DNA of 25,755 nt from a virus. The translations under genes were made by a program, and so were the position numbers. Under the pieces are notes generated by a model that ran no database searches, had not been told where the DNA came from, and was given only the letters and a program-made list of their open reading frames with translations. Below are positions 11,144 to 18,193 of the stretch, piece by piece (position 1 is the stretch's first letter; every line of letters begins with the position of its first letter). The stretch is from positions 1-25,755 of the IMG/VR virus record IMGVR_UViG_3300017992_000080; one strand, given 5' to 3'.

Positions 11144-11334
11144 CAGAGATTCATTTCGTCAATAAGCCTAGGAACAGTGATGGCGTCGGGCAGCGGGATA
11201 GCCGCCTTACGCTTCTTGCCGTAACGAATATTGGCTCTGTCGAAGAACAGATCCAGGGCGTCCTTGTCGTACTCCTCGAACTCGTCGCCACCGTCATACG
11301 GGACATGCCATTGGTTTTCGTCTTCACTGTGCAT
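11128..11334 (-). CDS. Small unknown protein, 68 aa
   Basis: I do not recognise it. The N-terminal half is acidic (MHSEDENQW, DGGDEFEEYDKD) and the C-terminal half basic (RYGKKRKAAIPLP), ending LWWCNN. The ATG at 11334 lies within the end of the DUF3310 gene and follows GAAAAAGACG. It overlaps the next gene by 16 bp, as is typical of this dense run. Confidence 0.7.
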   Translation of the reverse strand: MHSEDENQWHVPYDGGDEFEEYDKDALDLFFDRANIRYGKKRKAAIPLPDAITVPRLIDEMNLWWCNN

Positions 11335-11551
11335 CGTCTTTCTCCATCTGTTCAATGATTGCCGTGATGTACCACCGCGCCTTCGACAAGTCCTCCAGCA
11401 TCTTGCCCTTGTACCTGCAACGGAGGAGATACTTGAGAGCATTGCCGTGGCAATACGCTACGAACCCCTCGTCCCCCAGCTTCGACGCAATCACATCGAT
11501 CGCCTCGAAACCGCCTGCGGTGTAATGCGGGGGATGATTCACGTTATCCAT
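11324..11551 (-). CDS. DUF3310 (SaV-like) phage protein, 75 aa
   Basis: The family is recognised by VNHPPHYTAGGFEAIDVI at residues 4-21, GNALKYLLR in the middle and EDLSKARWYI near the end. DUF3310 proteins are widespread in phages and are sometimes called nucleotide-kinase-like, without firm biochemistry. It lies beside dCMP deaminase, with which it overlaps by 8 bp, so a nucleotide-metabolism link is plausible. Length is typical. Confidence 0.9.
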   Translation of the reverse strand: MDNVNHPPHYTAGGFEAIDVIASKLGDEGFVAYCHGNALKYLLRCRYKGKMLEDLSKARWYITAIIEQMEKDDAQ

Positions 11552-11969
11552 GATGTTGCTCCAGGATCACCTTGGCCTCACGCGCCATTGTGTCTGTATA
11601 TGTGTAGTCGATGTTGTCATGCCTCCTACCGTAAATCACACGAATGATTCCAGCTTGGATGATCTGCGCCATGCACTGCGAGCACGGGGCCAGCGTGGTG
11701 TAGATCGTGCAGCCCTCGGTTAGGGAGGCATTGTGGATAGCGTTCACCTCAGCATGCACCGTACACGCATGCTTGGCGTCGTGATCAGCCAAGCGAGATG
11801 CAACGTCGATCACGCCTCGGGGAAAGCCATTGTAGCCGACTCCACAGACTCTGAAGCTCGTGTCGGCAATGACGGCACCCACCTTGGTCCTGGGGTCTTT
11901 CGACCAACTAGCGACCAGCTCAGCAAGGCCAAGCATGCGCTGGTCCCATACTCTAGTCTTGGCTGACAT
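11544..11969 (-). CDS. Deoxycytidylate (dCMP) deaminase, 141 aa
   Basis: It converts dCMP to dUMP, feeding thymidylate synthesis during phage replication. The zinc site is complete: H72 and catalytic E74 in HAEVNAI, and C96/C99 in PCSQC. SKDPRTKVGAVI (23-34) and GYNGFPRG (45-52) are typical of phage T4-type dCMP deaminases. The ATG is fixed by GAGGAGGATC. It sits between an unknown ORF and DUF3310 with overlaps on both sides. A second deaminase of different type is at 22021-22377. Confidence 0.95.
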   Translation of the reverse strand: MSAKTRVWDQRMLGLAELVASWSKDPRTKVGAVIADTSFRVCGVGYNGFPRGVIDVASRLADHDAKHACTVHAEVNAIHNASLTEGCTIYTTLAPCSQCMAQIIQAGIIRVIYGRRHDNIDYTYTDTMAREAKVILEQHHG

Positions 11970-12201
11970 GATCCTCCTCGCAAAAGTACATCGAATCGTA
12001 GTCCGCCACCATCTTGCGTAGCCTACCCAGGCTGACGCTGTCCAGCGTCGCGACCCACCGCAGCGGATCAGTAGCGATACTGTGTTCCTTAGCGCCAAGG
12101 TAGCTTTGCTCGTGTTGGCTGCCGTAGACGTACTGTGCAATGCCCCTAGGGGACACGTTGCACATCATGAGGCAAAACGCCTTGAGGTATCCGGATTCCA
12201 T
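11953..12201 (-). CDS. Small unknown protein, 82 aa
   Basis: I do not recognise it. It begins MESGYLKAFCLMMCNVSPRG, has a segment with conserved-looking AQYVYGSQHEQSYLG, then a DPLRWVATLDSVSLGRLRKM stretch. There is no signal or membrane segment. Its ATG shares one base with the stop of the previous gene (TAATG) and it overlaps dCMP deaminase by 17 bp, so all are coupled. Confidence 0.72.
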   Translation of the reverse strand: MESGYLKAFCLMMCNVSPRGIAQYVYGSQHEQSYLGAKEHSIATDPLRWVATLDSVSLGRLRKMVADYDSMYFCEEDHVSQD

Positions 12202-12404
12202 TACTTCGTAGCCTCAGTAAGAACCACCTTGTTCGACTCGGTGAGCGTAAGCCCCTTACGGCCCAGATCGAACGCCAACTCAGTCCTGGTTTGCCAGCCA
12301 AACTGGCCGTCCAGGTCGATGAGGCTGGATTCGTTGTAGGCACCGGGAGCGCCGAAGATAAGGCGCCAGACCTGCGCCACCTTGCAGTATTCCGCGTACA
12401 TCAT
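12201..12404 (-). CDS. Small unknown protein, 67 aa
   Basis: I do not recognise it. It is a soluble protein starting MMYAEYCKVAQVWRLIFG, with a beta-like second half (GQFGWQTRTELAFDLGRKG). Its start overlaps the previous stop (TGATGATG), so it should be translationally coupled to the zinc-ribbon gene 12404-12688. Confidence 0.7.
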   Translation of the reverse strand: MMYAEYCKVAQVWRLIFGAPGAYNESSLIDLDGQFGWQTRTELAFDLGRKGLTLTESNKVVLTEATK

Positions 12405-12688
12405 CAGACCGTATCCTGCCTGTAGTCGCTAAGGTAAAACTCCACTCCGGGCTCAATCTCAGCCCACGCATCGTTGATGGCCGAAACCCACAGCTGAGCC
12501 GACAGCGGGTCGTCACACGTCACATCGAAGATGGACACCATCTTAGGCGCACACCCGAGACAGATGTGGTACGTACCATCCTGGCTGGGCACTAGCTGTG
12601 CAACGCCATCGGCGATACTCGCCTTTGCTTTGATGCTGGGGATCAGCGAGGGCAGCGGGCACTCGCACATGTGGCATGTCTGAATCAT
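12404..12688 (-). CDS. Zinc-ribbon-like protein, 94 aa
   Basis: CHMC (residues 5-8) and CLGC (43-46) form two CxxC pairs, with extra Cys10 and His41, suggesting one bound zinc. The second half is acidic (NDAWAEIEPGVEF). The start is chosen at 12688, because the cassette block AAGGAGACACTACGACG stands directly before it; a longer frame to 12808 has no such site and would cover the promoter. It is the first gene of a long overlapping unit reaching at least to 10253. Confidence 0.78.
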   Translation of the reverse strand: MIQTCHMCECPLPSLIPSIKAKASIADGVAQLVPSQDGTYHICLGCAPKMVSIFDVTCDDPLSAQLWVSAINDAWAEIEPGVEFYLSDYRQDTV

Positions 12689-12736
12689 CGTCGTAGTGTC
12701 TCCTTCGGTTGGAATCGCGATTGGCGCGACAACCAG

Positions 12737-12765
12737 AGTATCGGCTACCGCCTCCAGGAACTCAA
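12737..12765 (-). promoter_or_regulatory. Cassette-type promoter between the sigma gene and the zinc-ribbon gene
   Basis: The -35 is TTGAGT (12760-12765) and the -10 is GATACT (12737-12742), spacer 17 bp. The transcript begins near GGTTGTCGCGCC and forms a TCGCG / CGCGA leader hairpin before GGAGACACTACG, so all cassette elements are present within 110 bp. Confidence 0.72.
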
Positions 12766-12801
12766 GAACAATCTTCGGAATTACGCCATCTTTACGTAGG
12801 C

Positions 12802-13812
12802 TCAGCACGGCAGATAGGGCTCTGAGATGCTGTAGATCTTGTGCGTGCTCATCTTCCCAAGCGCACGTCGGTGAATCTGCTGGATCCGCTGAGAGCTAAC
12901 GCCGAGATCCCGGGCAATGCTAGGCATGCTCTGAGCCTCGCAGCCGATACCGTAGTACCGTGCAATGACCTCCTGCTCCCTCTCCAGCAGGCGCTCCATG
13001 GCCGCAGCCACACAATCCTTCGGAGACATGTCCTCCATCTTGGGGCTGTAGACCTCGTAGCCTTCGTCCTCGATGGTATCACCGATCTCACCTTCGTCGT
13101 CGCCGTCGTCGGGCCCATGGATCGACATGGTACGACGACTGTCTTGGCTGAGCAGGTAGTCCGCCCGCTCGCTGCTAACACCGAGTTGCTCAGCAACCTG
13201 CTCGGAAACCAGAGACTCGTAGGTGGACGCGATGCTGGCTGCCCGTCGAGCCTCCTTCTGGAGACTCCTGGAAACCTTCACGACATGCCGATCATAACAG
13301 GTATTCATGGCACGCTCGTGGACCCAGTAGGAAGCGTAAGTAGTAAAGCTGATGCCCCGCCGCCACTCATACCGATCGACAGCATCGAAGAGTGACAGAC
13401 TGCACTCCTGGAGAAGGTCGAGGCGGAAGTCGTCGTCTTGCTTAGTATACTTGTCGAGCTTCTTGAGTACCAAGCGCATATTATGCACGACGAAGAGGTC
13501 CCGAACCCTGTGAAGTTCTGCCTCACGCGCCTCGCTCGGGTCGTCCTCGTAGCGGGCACGGCAGTATTCGAGGAGGCGGGCAGCTTCAGTGCTCTTCTTG
13601 GCGCTCCACGCCGGGTACTTGTAGAGGTCGCGGCGGAAGGCCCGCTCGGCGGGTAGTGGGAACTTGGACGGTCGAACTTCGCGGCGCTCCTGCTGGATCT
13701 CCAGCCGGATGCCCCGGTGCTGCTCGACTAGCGAAGCGAGTTTCGTGTCGTAGGTCTCCATGTCGGCAGCGTACTCAGTGAGCAGCGCCGTGATGTCAGT
13801 AGAAGTGATCAT
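12802..13812 (-). CDS. Phage-encoded sigma-70-family RNA polymerase sigma factor, 336 aa
   Basis: It would bind host RNA polymerase and redirect it to phage promoters. Region 2 spans about 104-175 (HNMRLVLKKLDKY, DLLQECSLSLFDAVDRYEW, SFTTYASYWVHERAM), covering core binding and -10 recognition. A degenerate region 3 lies near 180-225. Region 4 is at about 268-320, with a helix-turn-helix in MPSIARDLGVSSQRIQQIHR (296-315). An acidic insert (DGDDEGEIGD, 236-245) precedes region 4, and region 1.1 is replaced by about 100 unrelated charged residues. The ATG has no Shine-Dalgarno (see promoter at 13819). Which promoters it reads cannot be told from sequence. Confidence 0.93.
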   Translation of the reverse strand: MITSTDITALLTEYAADMETYDTKLASLVEQHRGIRLEIQQERREVRPSKFPLPAERAFRRDLYKYPAWSAKKSTEAARLLEYCRARYEDDPSEAREAELHRVRDLFVVHNMRLVLKKLDKYTKQDDDFRLDLLQECSLSLFDAVDRYEWRRGISFTTYASYWVHERAMNTCYDRHVVKVSRSLQKEARRAASIASTYESLVSEQVAEQLGVSSERADYLLSQDSRRTMSIHGPDDGDDEGEIGDTIEDEGYEVYSPKMEDMSPKDCVAAAMERLLEREQEVIARYYGIGCEAQSMPSIARDLGVSSQRIQQIHRRALGKMSTHKIYSISEPYLPC

Positions 13813-13818
13813 GGCGCT

Positions 13819-13847
13819 ATCTTGGCACAGAAAGGCCCGCAGGTCAA
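13819..13847 (-). promoter_or_regulatory. Possible promoter immediately before the sigma gene
   Basis: TTGACC (13842-13847) and CAAGAT (13819-13824) are spaced 17 bp apart. The -35 box lies inside the right arm of the hairpin 13834-13874. A transcript from here would start at or very close to the ATG (13812), making it leaderless; no ribosome site is visible either way. The conserved TGTCGC leader of the other cassettes is absent. Confidence 0.45.
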
Positions 13848-13874
13848 CTCATTTCCTGAGAGAACCTGCGGGCC
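13834..13874 (-). terminator. Terminator-like hairpin between the 13901-14170 gene and the sigma gene
   Basis: Perfect 11-bp arms GGCCCGCAGGT / ACCTGCGGGCC surround a 19-nt loop and are followed by TTTCTG on the minus strand. It should end the transcript of the secreted-protein genes. The downstream arm overlaps the candidate sigma-gene promoter. Confidence 0.72.
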
Positions 13875-13900
13875 GCCCTAAGTGCGTATCCTATAGTAGG

Positions 13901-14170
13901 TTACGTCTTCTTGATCCAGACGAAGATCGGAGTATGCTCTCCCATGTGCGCCCCGAACACGTTGAAGTCCAGGAACTCCATCGCTTCCACAGTTGTCATG
14001 CCCTCGTCCTCTACCAGGACGTCGATGCACTTGTAAGCGTCGTATACGGCACGCACGGGGCCGCATGGGCCCAGCACAGTATGCCCAACATACGCAGACT
14101 CGAAGCCGTCAGCCACGAGGGCATCCGGGTTCATCTCTTCGAGGTGAGCATAGATCTCGTCGTCGGACAT
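13901..14170 (-). CDS. Small unknown acidic protein, 89 aa
   Basis: I do not recognise it by name. The C-terminal part, EFLDFNVFGAHMGEHTPIFVW, given as EFLDFNVFGAHMGEH then TPIFVW, resembles short conserved proteins I have seen in other phages. It is acidic throughout and has no membrane segment. The ATG follows GGGAGTGATCCG, only 4 bp past the previous stop. It is the last gene before the hairpin at 13834-13874. Confidence 0.78.
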   Translation of the reverse strand: MSDDEIYAHLEEMNPDALVADGFESAYVGHTVLGPCGPVRAVYDAYKCIDVLVEDEGMTTVEAMEFLDFNVFGAHMGEHTPIFVWIKKT

Positions 14171-14174
14171 CGGA

Positions 14175-14876
14175 TCACTCCCAGGTCAGCCAGAGGAGGG
14201 TGGTCTGCTCCCATCGGATTGCCACGGGCCAAGCGTGGCTGCCATCCCACACGCCCTGGGCGTCGTACCACTCCAGCACCGGGACGAAGTGGATTGTCGA
14301 GCCGGGGGTCTGCGCGGCAGGATACCAGGGAGAGCCCTGCTGAATCGTATACTCCCTCCAGGTGTCGCGGTGGCTCTTCGGGCCGTCGTAGGTGGCCGCG
14401 CCCCAATAGCATGTGGGGTTGTTCTCACACGCCCACTCCCAGTCCTGGGGGTCGATGTACTCCGAGGGAGAAGCCGGGAGGGTCGGACCCCACTCCCAGA
14501 GGACCAAGTGTGCGTTCCAACTGCTCGGCAGTCCGGCGTAGCCGTTGTCGTCGTAGAAGTATTGCTGGAGCGAGGCGCGAGCGTGCTGGGGGTTCTCGAT
14601 GTTGTAGTCGAACCCAGGGTGGACCTGCCCGCTGCGGTTCTGACCGCCCACCCGAGTCCACTGCCTCGTGAACAGTTGCATCCGCAGGGTGTCCGTGCCG
14701 ACCGGCTGGTCGGGAATCTGGAAGCTGCGCGGAACCCCGGCACCGATCAGCTCTCGGTTAGTGAGAACAATCGGCTTCCTGGCAGGCCCAGTGGCTACCG
14801 AAGTGTTGGCGAACTGGGCCGACGCGGAGGCTGCCATAAGGCAGACCATAACGACTGCTTTGAGTAGGCTATTCAT
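14175..14876 (-). CDS. Secreted protein of unknown function, 233 aa
   Basis: Residues 1-21 are a clear signal peptide (MNSLLKAVVMVCLMAASASA, cleavage probably before QF). The mature protein is rich in Trp, Pro and Tyr (WNAHLVLWEWGPTLP, DPQDWEWACENNPTCYWG), with two nearby cysteines that could pair, and looks like a beta-sandwich or carbohydrate-binding type fold, though I cannot assign a family. Its ATG overlaps the stop of 14869-15486, the other exported protein, so both are made together. A virion or periplasmic role is possible. Confidence 0.8.
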   Translation of the reverse strand: MNSLLKAVVMVCLMAASASAQFANTSVATGPARKPIVLTNRELIGAGVPRSFQIPDQPVGTDTLRMQLFTRQWTRVGGQNRSGQVHPGFDYNIENPQHARASLQQYFYDDNGYAGLPSSWNAHLVLWEWGPTLPASPSEYIDPQDWEWACENNPTCYWGAATYDGPKSHRDTWREYTIQQGSPWYPAAQTPGSTIHFVPVLEWYDAQGVWDGSHAWPVAIRWEQTTLLWLTWE

Positions 14877-15486
14877 AGTAGTAAATCACCGTGATTGCGG
14901 CAGCCGCCGTGGTGCTGCGCTGGATCGAAGCGTTGCTACCACCAGCAAGGTGATCCTCGCTGGTGAAGACGTAGGGAAGGAACACCTCACCGTCACCGAC
15001 GAAGTTGGCGATGACCTTGGGATCGGTAGTGGAGTTCACGCCGACGAACGCGCCCCCGTCATAGCCGAGGAAGTCGGTCTCGCCGGGCTGAACCAGCACC
15101 GTCTGAATGATGCGCGAGACGCGAGCAACCGATCGCATTCCGAAAGCACGCACATCGAGGTCAACAAAGGTGTCGCCAAAGCTACCGTAGTCGCCCTGCG
15201 ACGGAAGGCCGCCTCGCTCGGGGTAGTCCCACGAAGCGATCACGGCTGCCGGAGTCTCGCCAGCCGTGATCGTGTCGAGCCACTCGATGCTGTAGCTGGC
15301 ACGAAGCTCAACTCGGACAGGTGTGGTGGGCGACTGGGGCAGGTTTACGGACGCGAACCCGTTCTCCTGAACCTCAATCTGCTGTGTATGTACAACGGGG
15401 CGAGCACCCTGCCCAGCAGTCGTGCTCGCTGGCATGACGGCCAGCGCAAACAGGCAGGCCGCAATGGTGGGAAGTAGGTATTTCAT
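14869..15486 (-). CDS. Secreted beta-rich protein of unknown function, 205 aa
   Basis: Residues 1-24 form a signal peptide (MKYLLPTIAACLFALAVMPA, then an STTA cleavage region). The mature part is beta-rich (VVHTQQIEVQENGFASVNLP, RVELRASYSIEWLD), with many Ala, Val, Gly and Thr and no cysteine. The last residues are YYYE. I do not recognise the family. The next exported gene starts inside its 3' end. tRNA-Ile lies 51 bp upstream and the ribosome site is weak, so transcription probably continues through the tRNA. Confidence 0.8.
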   Translation of the reverse strand: MKYLLPTIAACLFALAVMPASTTAGQGARPVVHTQQIEVQENGFASVNLPQSPTTPVRVELRASYSIEWLDTITAGETPAAVIASWDYPERGGLPSQGDYGSFGDTFVDLDVRAFGMRSVARVSRIIQTVLVQPGETDFLGYDGGAFVGVNSTTDPKVIANFVGDGEVFLPYVFTSEDHLAGGSNASIQRSTTAAAAITVIYYYE

Positions 15487-15537
15487 GACTTAGTGTAGGG
15501 TTGCGAGTTAGTCACGCTGCGAAGCCGGGTGTGAGTG

Positions 15538-15614
15538 TGGTACGCCCACTAGGACTTGAACCTAGAACCTATCGCATATAAGACGAGTGCTCTGACCAAT
15601 TGAGCTATGGGCGC
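15538..15614 (-). tRNA. tRNA-Ile (anticodon UAU)
   Basis: On the minus strand: acceptor GCGCCCA / TGGGCGT, D arm GCTC...GAGC, anticodon loop CTTATAT, T arm CTAGG / CCTAG with TTCAAGT, discriminator A and encoded CCA. The anticodon stem has one mismatch at the outer pair. UAU reads AUA directly, a codon normally served by a modified CAU tRNA and rare in GC-rich bacteria. Together with tRNA-Arg-CCU it points to codon compensation. Confidence 0.9.
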
Positions 15615-15620
15615 ACTTGA

Positions 15621-15680
15621 AGCCGACGAGGCCGCGTCTTACTCGGAGCAGCTGACCTTCCGGGCAGCCCCTCGTCGGCT
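15621..15680 (-). terminator. 11-bp inverted repeat after the 545-aa gene
   Basis: Arms AGCCGACGAGG / CCTCGTCGGCT are 38 bp apart, just upstream of the tRNA-Ile. There is no T-tract and the interior can itself pair partly (AGCTGCTCC region). It may be a large-loop 3' structure or a processing signal separating mRNA from tRNA rather than a true terminator. Confidence 0.45.
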
Positions 15681-15692
15681 GTACTGCGTTAT

Positions 15693-17330
15693 CTAGTTCA
15701 GATCGCCGTAGAACGAGTTCGCTGGGTGATCTCCGGTCCACGGGGTTGGGTACGTCTTCGTTAGTTCGATGACCTCATCTCTACCATACCCCAGGATGTA
15801 TTCCGTCCACGTTGCAACGTCGTGGGTTCCCCAGCGACTGTTACCCCAGACACCAAGCGTAGGATTGTTCTCGGCCATCCGCTCACGCATACGCTCCACG
15901 ATGTCCTCTAGCTCGTGATCTTCGTGGCCTAGAACGCCGTTGAGTACCTCCTCAACCTCGCGCAGACCGCCGAAGGTGAGTGCGGCCTCGAAGCCCTTCC
16001 ACACAGCGGGCTTCTCACCCTCTGGAATGTGGTGAGGCCACTGCTCCTGCTCCACCTTGTGCTTCCATGCGTTGTTCGGCTGGTAGCCATTGTCAGCAGT
16101 ATAACCCAGGCGGTAAAGCAGGCCCTCATCCCACGAGAAGCAGTGCTTGACGAACTTCACGACCATCTCAAGCCCGCTGACATAGGGGTCGTAGAACACC
16201 TCGGGATCCGGCTCAGCGTGGCACAGAGAGGCCCAAACCTGAGCCGTCAGCGCGCGCATCAGGCCGTTGAGGCCCCTACCACCGAACTGTGATCCACCGC
16301 CCACGGGTCGGCTGTTGGCCGCGCCCGCTAGGCTCCAGTAGTGCAGGTTCGTGCCAGTGTCGTGCTTGGTGGGGATGATCCAGCAGGCACGCGCATCGGC
16401 GGCTAGGCAGAGCGTCATCAGGAAGCCGAACTTGCTACCGTGGATTGCTACCGCCTCGGCCACGTGAACCATACGCACGATGTGCGAATAGTCCAGCTGG
16501 TTGAGTGCCCCCTGGCGCTCGCCAACAGGCTTGGTGAACTCGTACCCCTGAGCGGGGAACGTCTTGGTCTTGTCAACCCCGTTGAACGGAGCATCGAACT
16601 CAAACTTGTGCGGCACGATCAGACCCCGCGCCCAGCTTGCACGATCAAACCGGAAGATTGCGTTCCTGTTAGCCCAGCCCTGGAGGACGTAGTGCGCGAC
16701 CTCCATACCGTCACGGCAGCCAACAGCCCAGGCATTCTCCATGTAGATACCAGTGCCTCCGGGTCCATTGGCATCCTTGGGAGTCGAGATCCTAAGGCCG
16801 TCGTGGAAGCTGAACTGGAACTTCTCAAGCGTCTTGCGAGCGTTCTCACGCCCAGGCCCGGTCGCTGTCTGCGGGTCCGGCACATCATGCAGCTTCGAAA
16901 CATGCCAACGCCCGAAGCCGGGGTGGATGATCACGTCGTCCGCAGTAACTGTCGTGCCGTCCACGACAACGGTAAGCTCATCGATCTGAACACTACCGTT
17001 ATCCGCGAACGGATTCAGCACGCCGACAGCATAGCCACCAAACGTCGGCATCGCGACGGCACAAACGCCACCAGCGACGTCAGTCATGAAGACTTCCGGA
17101 AGGTTCTCGCAGGCACGGAACGTCAGCGTCTTCGGCTGTCCGCCCAGAATCATCCTGACCTGCACGGGAAGACCAGAGACAGGCGGGCGAACCGGCGCGG
17201 GTTCGCGGACAGGAGCGGGCTCGCGAACAGGCGCGGGCTCGCGGACAGGCTCGTCGCCCTGCCGCATGTAGTGTACCTCGCTAAGAATGCGCTTCGCTAG
17301 CGACTCGATGTTGTTAAGTCGTTGTTCCAT
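15693..17330 (-). CDS. Large unknown protein with N-terminal coil and Pro-rich linker, 545 aa
   Basis: I do not recognise the family. Residues 1-24 are a short coiled-coil-like helix (NNIESLAKRILSEVHYM). Residues 28-48 are three EPAPVR repeats, encoded by an 18-bp DNA repeat, acting as a linker. The next 100 residues are beta-rich (QVRMILGGQPKTLTF, VQIDELTVVVDGTTV), and the rest is mixed with many aromatic and His residues (HDGLRIS, HIVRMVHVAEAVAIHG), which could be an alpha/alpha-barrel enzyme or a virion appendage. There is no signal peptide. Its ATG overlaps the stop of the HNH-like gene (TGATG). Confidence 0.85.
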   Translation of the reverse strand: MEQRLNNIESLAKRILSEVHYMRQGDEPVREPAPVREPAPVREPAPVRPPVSGLPVQVRMILGGQPKTLTFRACENLPEVFMTDVAGGVCAVAMPTFGGYAVGVLNPFADNGSVQIDELTVVVDGTTVTADDVIIHPGFGRWHVSKLHDVPDPQTATGPGRENARKTLEKFQFSFHDGLRISTPKDANGPGGTGIYMENAWAVGCRDGMEVAHYVLQGWANRNAIFRFDRASWARGLIVPHKFEFDAPFNGVDKTKTFPAQGYEFTKPVGERQGALNQLDYSHIVRMVHVAEAVAIHGSKFGFLMTLCLAADARACWIIPTKHDTGTNLHYWSLAGAANSRPVGGGSQFGGRGLNGLMRALTAQVWASLCHAEPDPEVFYDPYVSGLEMVVKFVKHCFSWDEGLLYRLGYTADNGYQPNNAWKHKVEQEQWPHHIPEGEKPAVWKGFEAALTFGGLREVEEVLNGVLGHEDHELEDIVERMRERMAENNPTLGVWGNSRWGTHDVATWTEYILGYGRDEVIELTKTYPTPWTGDHPANSFYGDLN

Positions 17331-17653
17331 CAGAACTTAGGGCTGTGGACAATGCGTTGTCCGGTATCGACCTCCTCAAAGACTCCGACCATGCGCTGAG
17401 GTTTCGGTGCGCGCAGGTCGTGCAGCGGGTTGACGCAGCCTGGGACGCCGCAGTGGGTGCCCCTGAACGGCGCGTCGTTATCGTAGCCGAACTCCTGCCG
17501 GAAAAGCTCCTGACGCGCTCTATACCGAACACCATTCACCCACAGGCTGGGCTCACCATGATCGAAAGCGGCATCCCACAACCAGCAGGAGGTCACATGA
17601 TTCGTCGGATCAACAACCCGCGTGTTGCCCAGAATTAGCGTGATGAGGTGCAT
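17330..17653 (-). CDS. HNH-like zinc-binding nuclease-fold protein, 107 aa
   Basis: CWLWDAAF (23-30), a RYRARQELF helix and THCGVPGCVNPLHDLR (66-81) match the layout of phage HNH_3-type endonucleases (W-tagged first strand, then H-C-x4-C-V-N-P-x-H). The zinc ligands C68 and C73 and the Asn/His of the finger are present; the usual first catalytic His is shifted, so activity is uncertain. Such genes are often mobile or help DNA packaging. It lies between the terminase-small-like gene and the 545-aa gene. Confidence 0.72.
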   Translation of the reverse strand: MHLITLILGNTRVVDPTNHVTSCWLWDAAFDHGEPSLWVNGVRYRARQELFRQEFGYDNDAPFRGTHCGVPGCVNPLHDLRAPKPQRMVGVFEEVDTGQRIVHSPKF

Positions 17654-17698
17654 GGCTATCGCTAGGCGCTCAAGGCGGCTGCAGCAAGCTGGCGAGAG

Positions 17699-18193
17699 TT
17701 AGAGGAAACTGGGGTCTGGTGCGGTTCCGTCGCTCTCAGCTCCGCTGGAGAAGCCATCGCGAGGATCGTCACGGAAGTCTGGATCGCGCTTTTCGAGGAG
17801 CATCTTCAGCAGCTGCGGGTTGCCCTCCATAGCCAACTCGGCAGCTCGCCTACGTAGCGCAGCCAGCCCGTCGGCCCGCCACGACGCGATCTGACCAGCA
17901 AGCGCCGGGTACTCATCTAGCCACCGCTGTAGCGTACCCTCCGTAACGCCGACACGCGCCGCTATTGTGCTGTACGACGGAGAGACATCACCCTGACACA
18001 CCGCTCGGATGTTCGCCAGAAGGTGCTCATCTAGCTCTGCCGCTGGATTGGAGCCGAACACAGGGTGAGACCCTGGAGCACGCCGGATAGGCGCCATGAA
18101 TGGTAGATCCATCCGGCGTCCTGTCCTTGCTATAGGCGCGGAGTATGGCTCTATAGACACGTCTCGGCGCTCCCTCTTGGGCTTCTCACTCAT
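17699..18193 (-). CDS. Terminase-small-subunit-like DNA-binding protein, 164 aa
   Basis: Residues 73-92 form a helix-turn-helix (YSTIAARVGVTEGTLQRW), followed by a long helix (ALRRRAAELAMEGNPQLLKM, 111-130) and the KMLLEKRDPDFRD end seen in small terminase subunits of several phages. It would recognise DNA for packaging. No large subunit is in the window, so a transcriptional or replication DNA-binding role is the alternative. The ATG is inside the end of the 18186-18443 gene (8-bp overlap). Confidence 0.7.
   Translation of the reverse strand: MSEKPKRERRDVSIEPYSAPIARTGRRMDLPFMAPIRRAPGSHPVFGSNPAAELDEHLLANIRAVCQGDVSPSYSTIAARVGVTEGTLQRWLDEYPALAGQIASWRADGLAALRRRAAELAMEGNPQLLKMLLEKRDPDFRDDPRDGFSSGAESDGTAPDPSFL

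Noticed and set aside
13760-14867. Plus-strand open frames over the exported-protein genes
   Set aside because: They are antisense shadows in GC-rich codons; the minus-strand frames have signal peptides, ribosome sites and gene overlaps.
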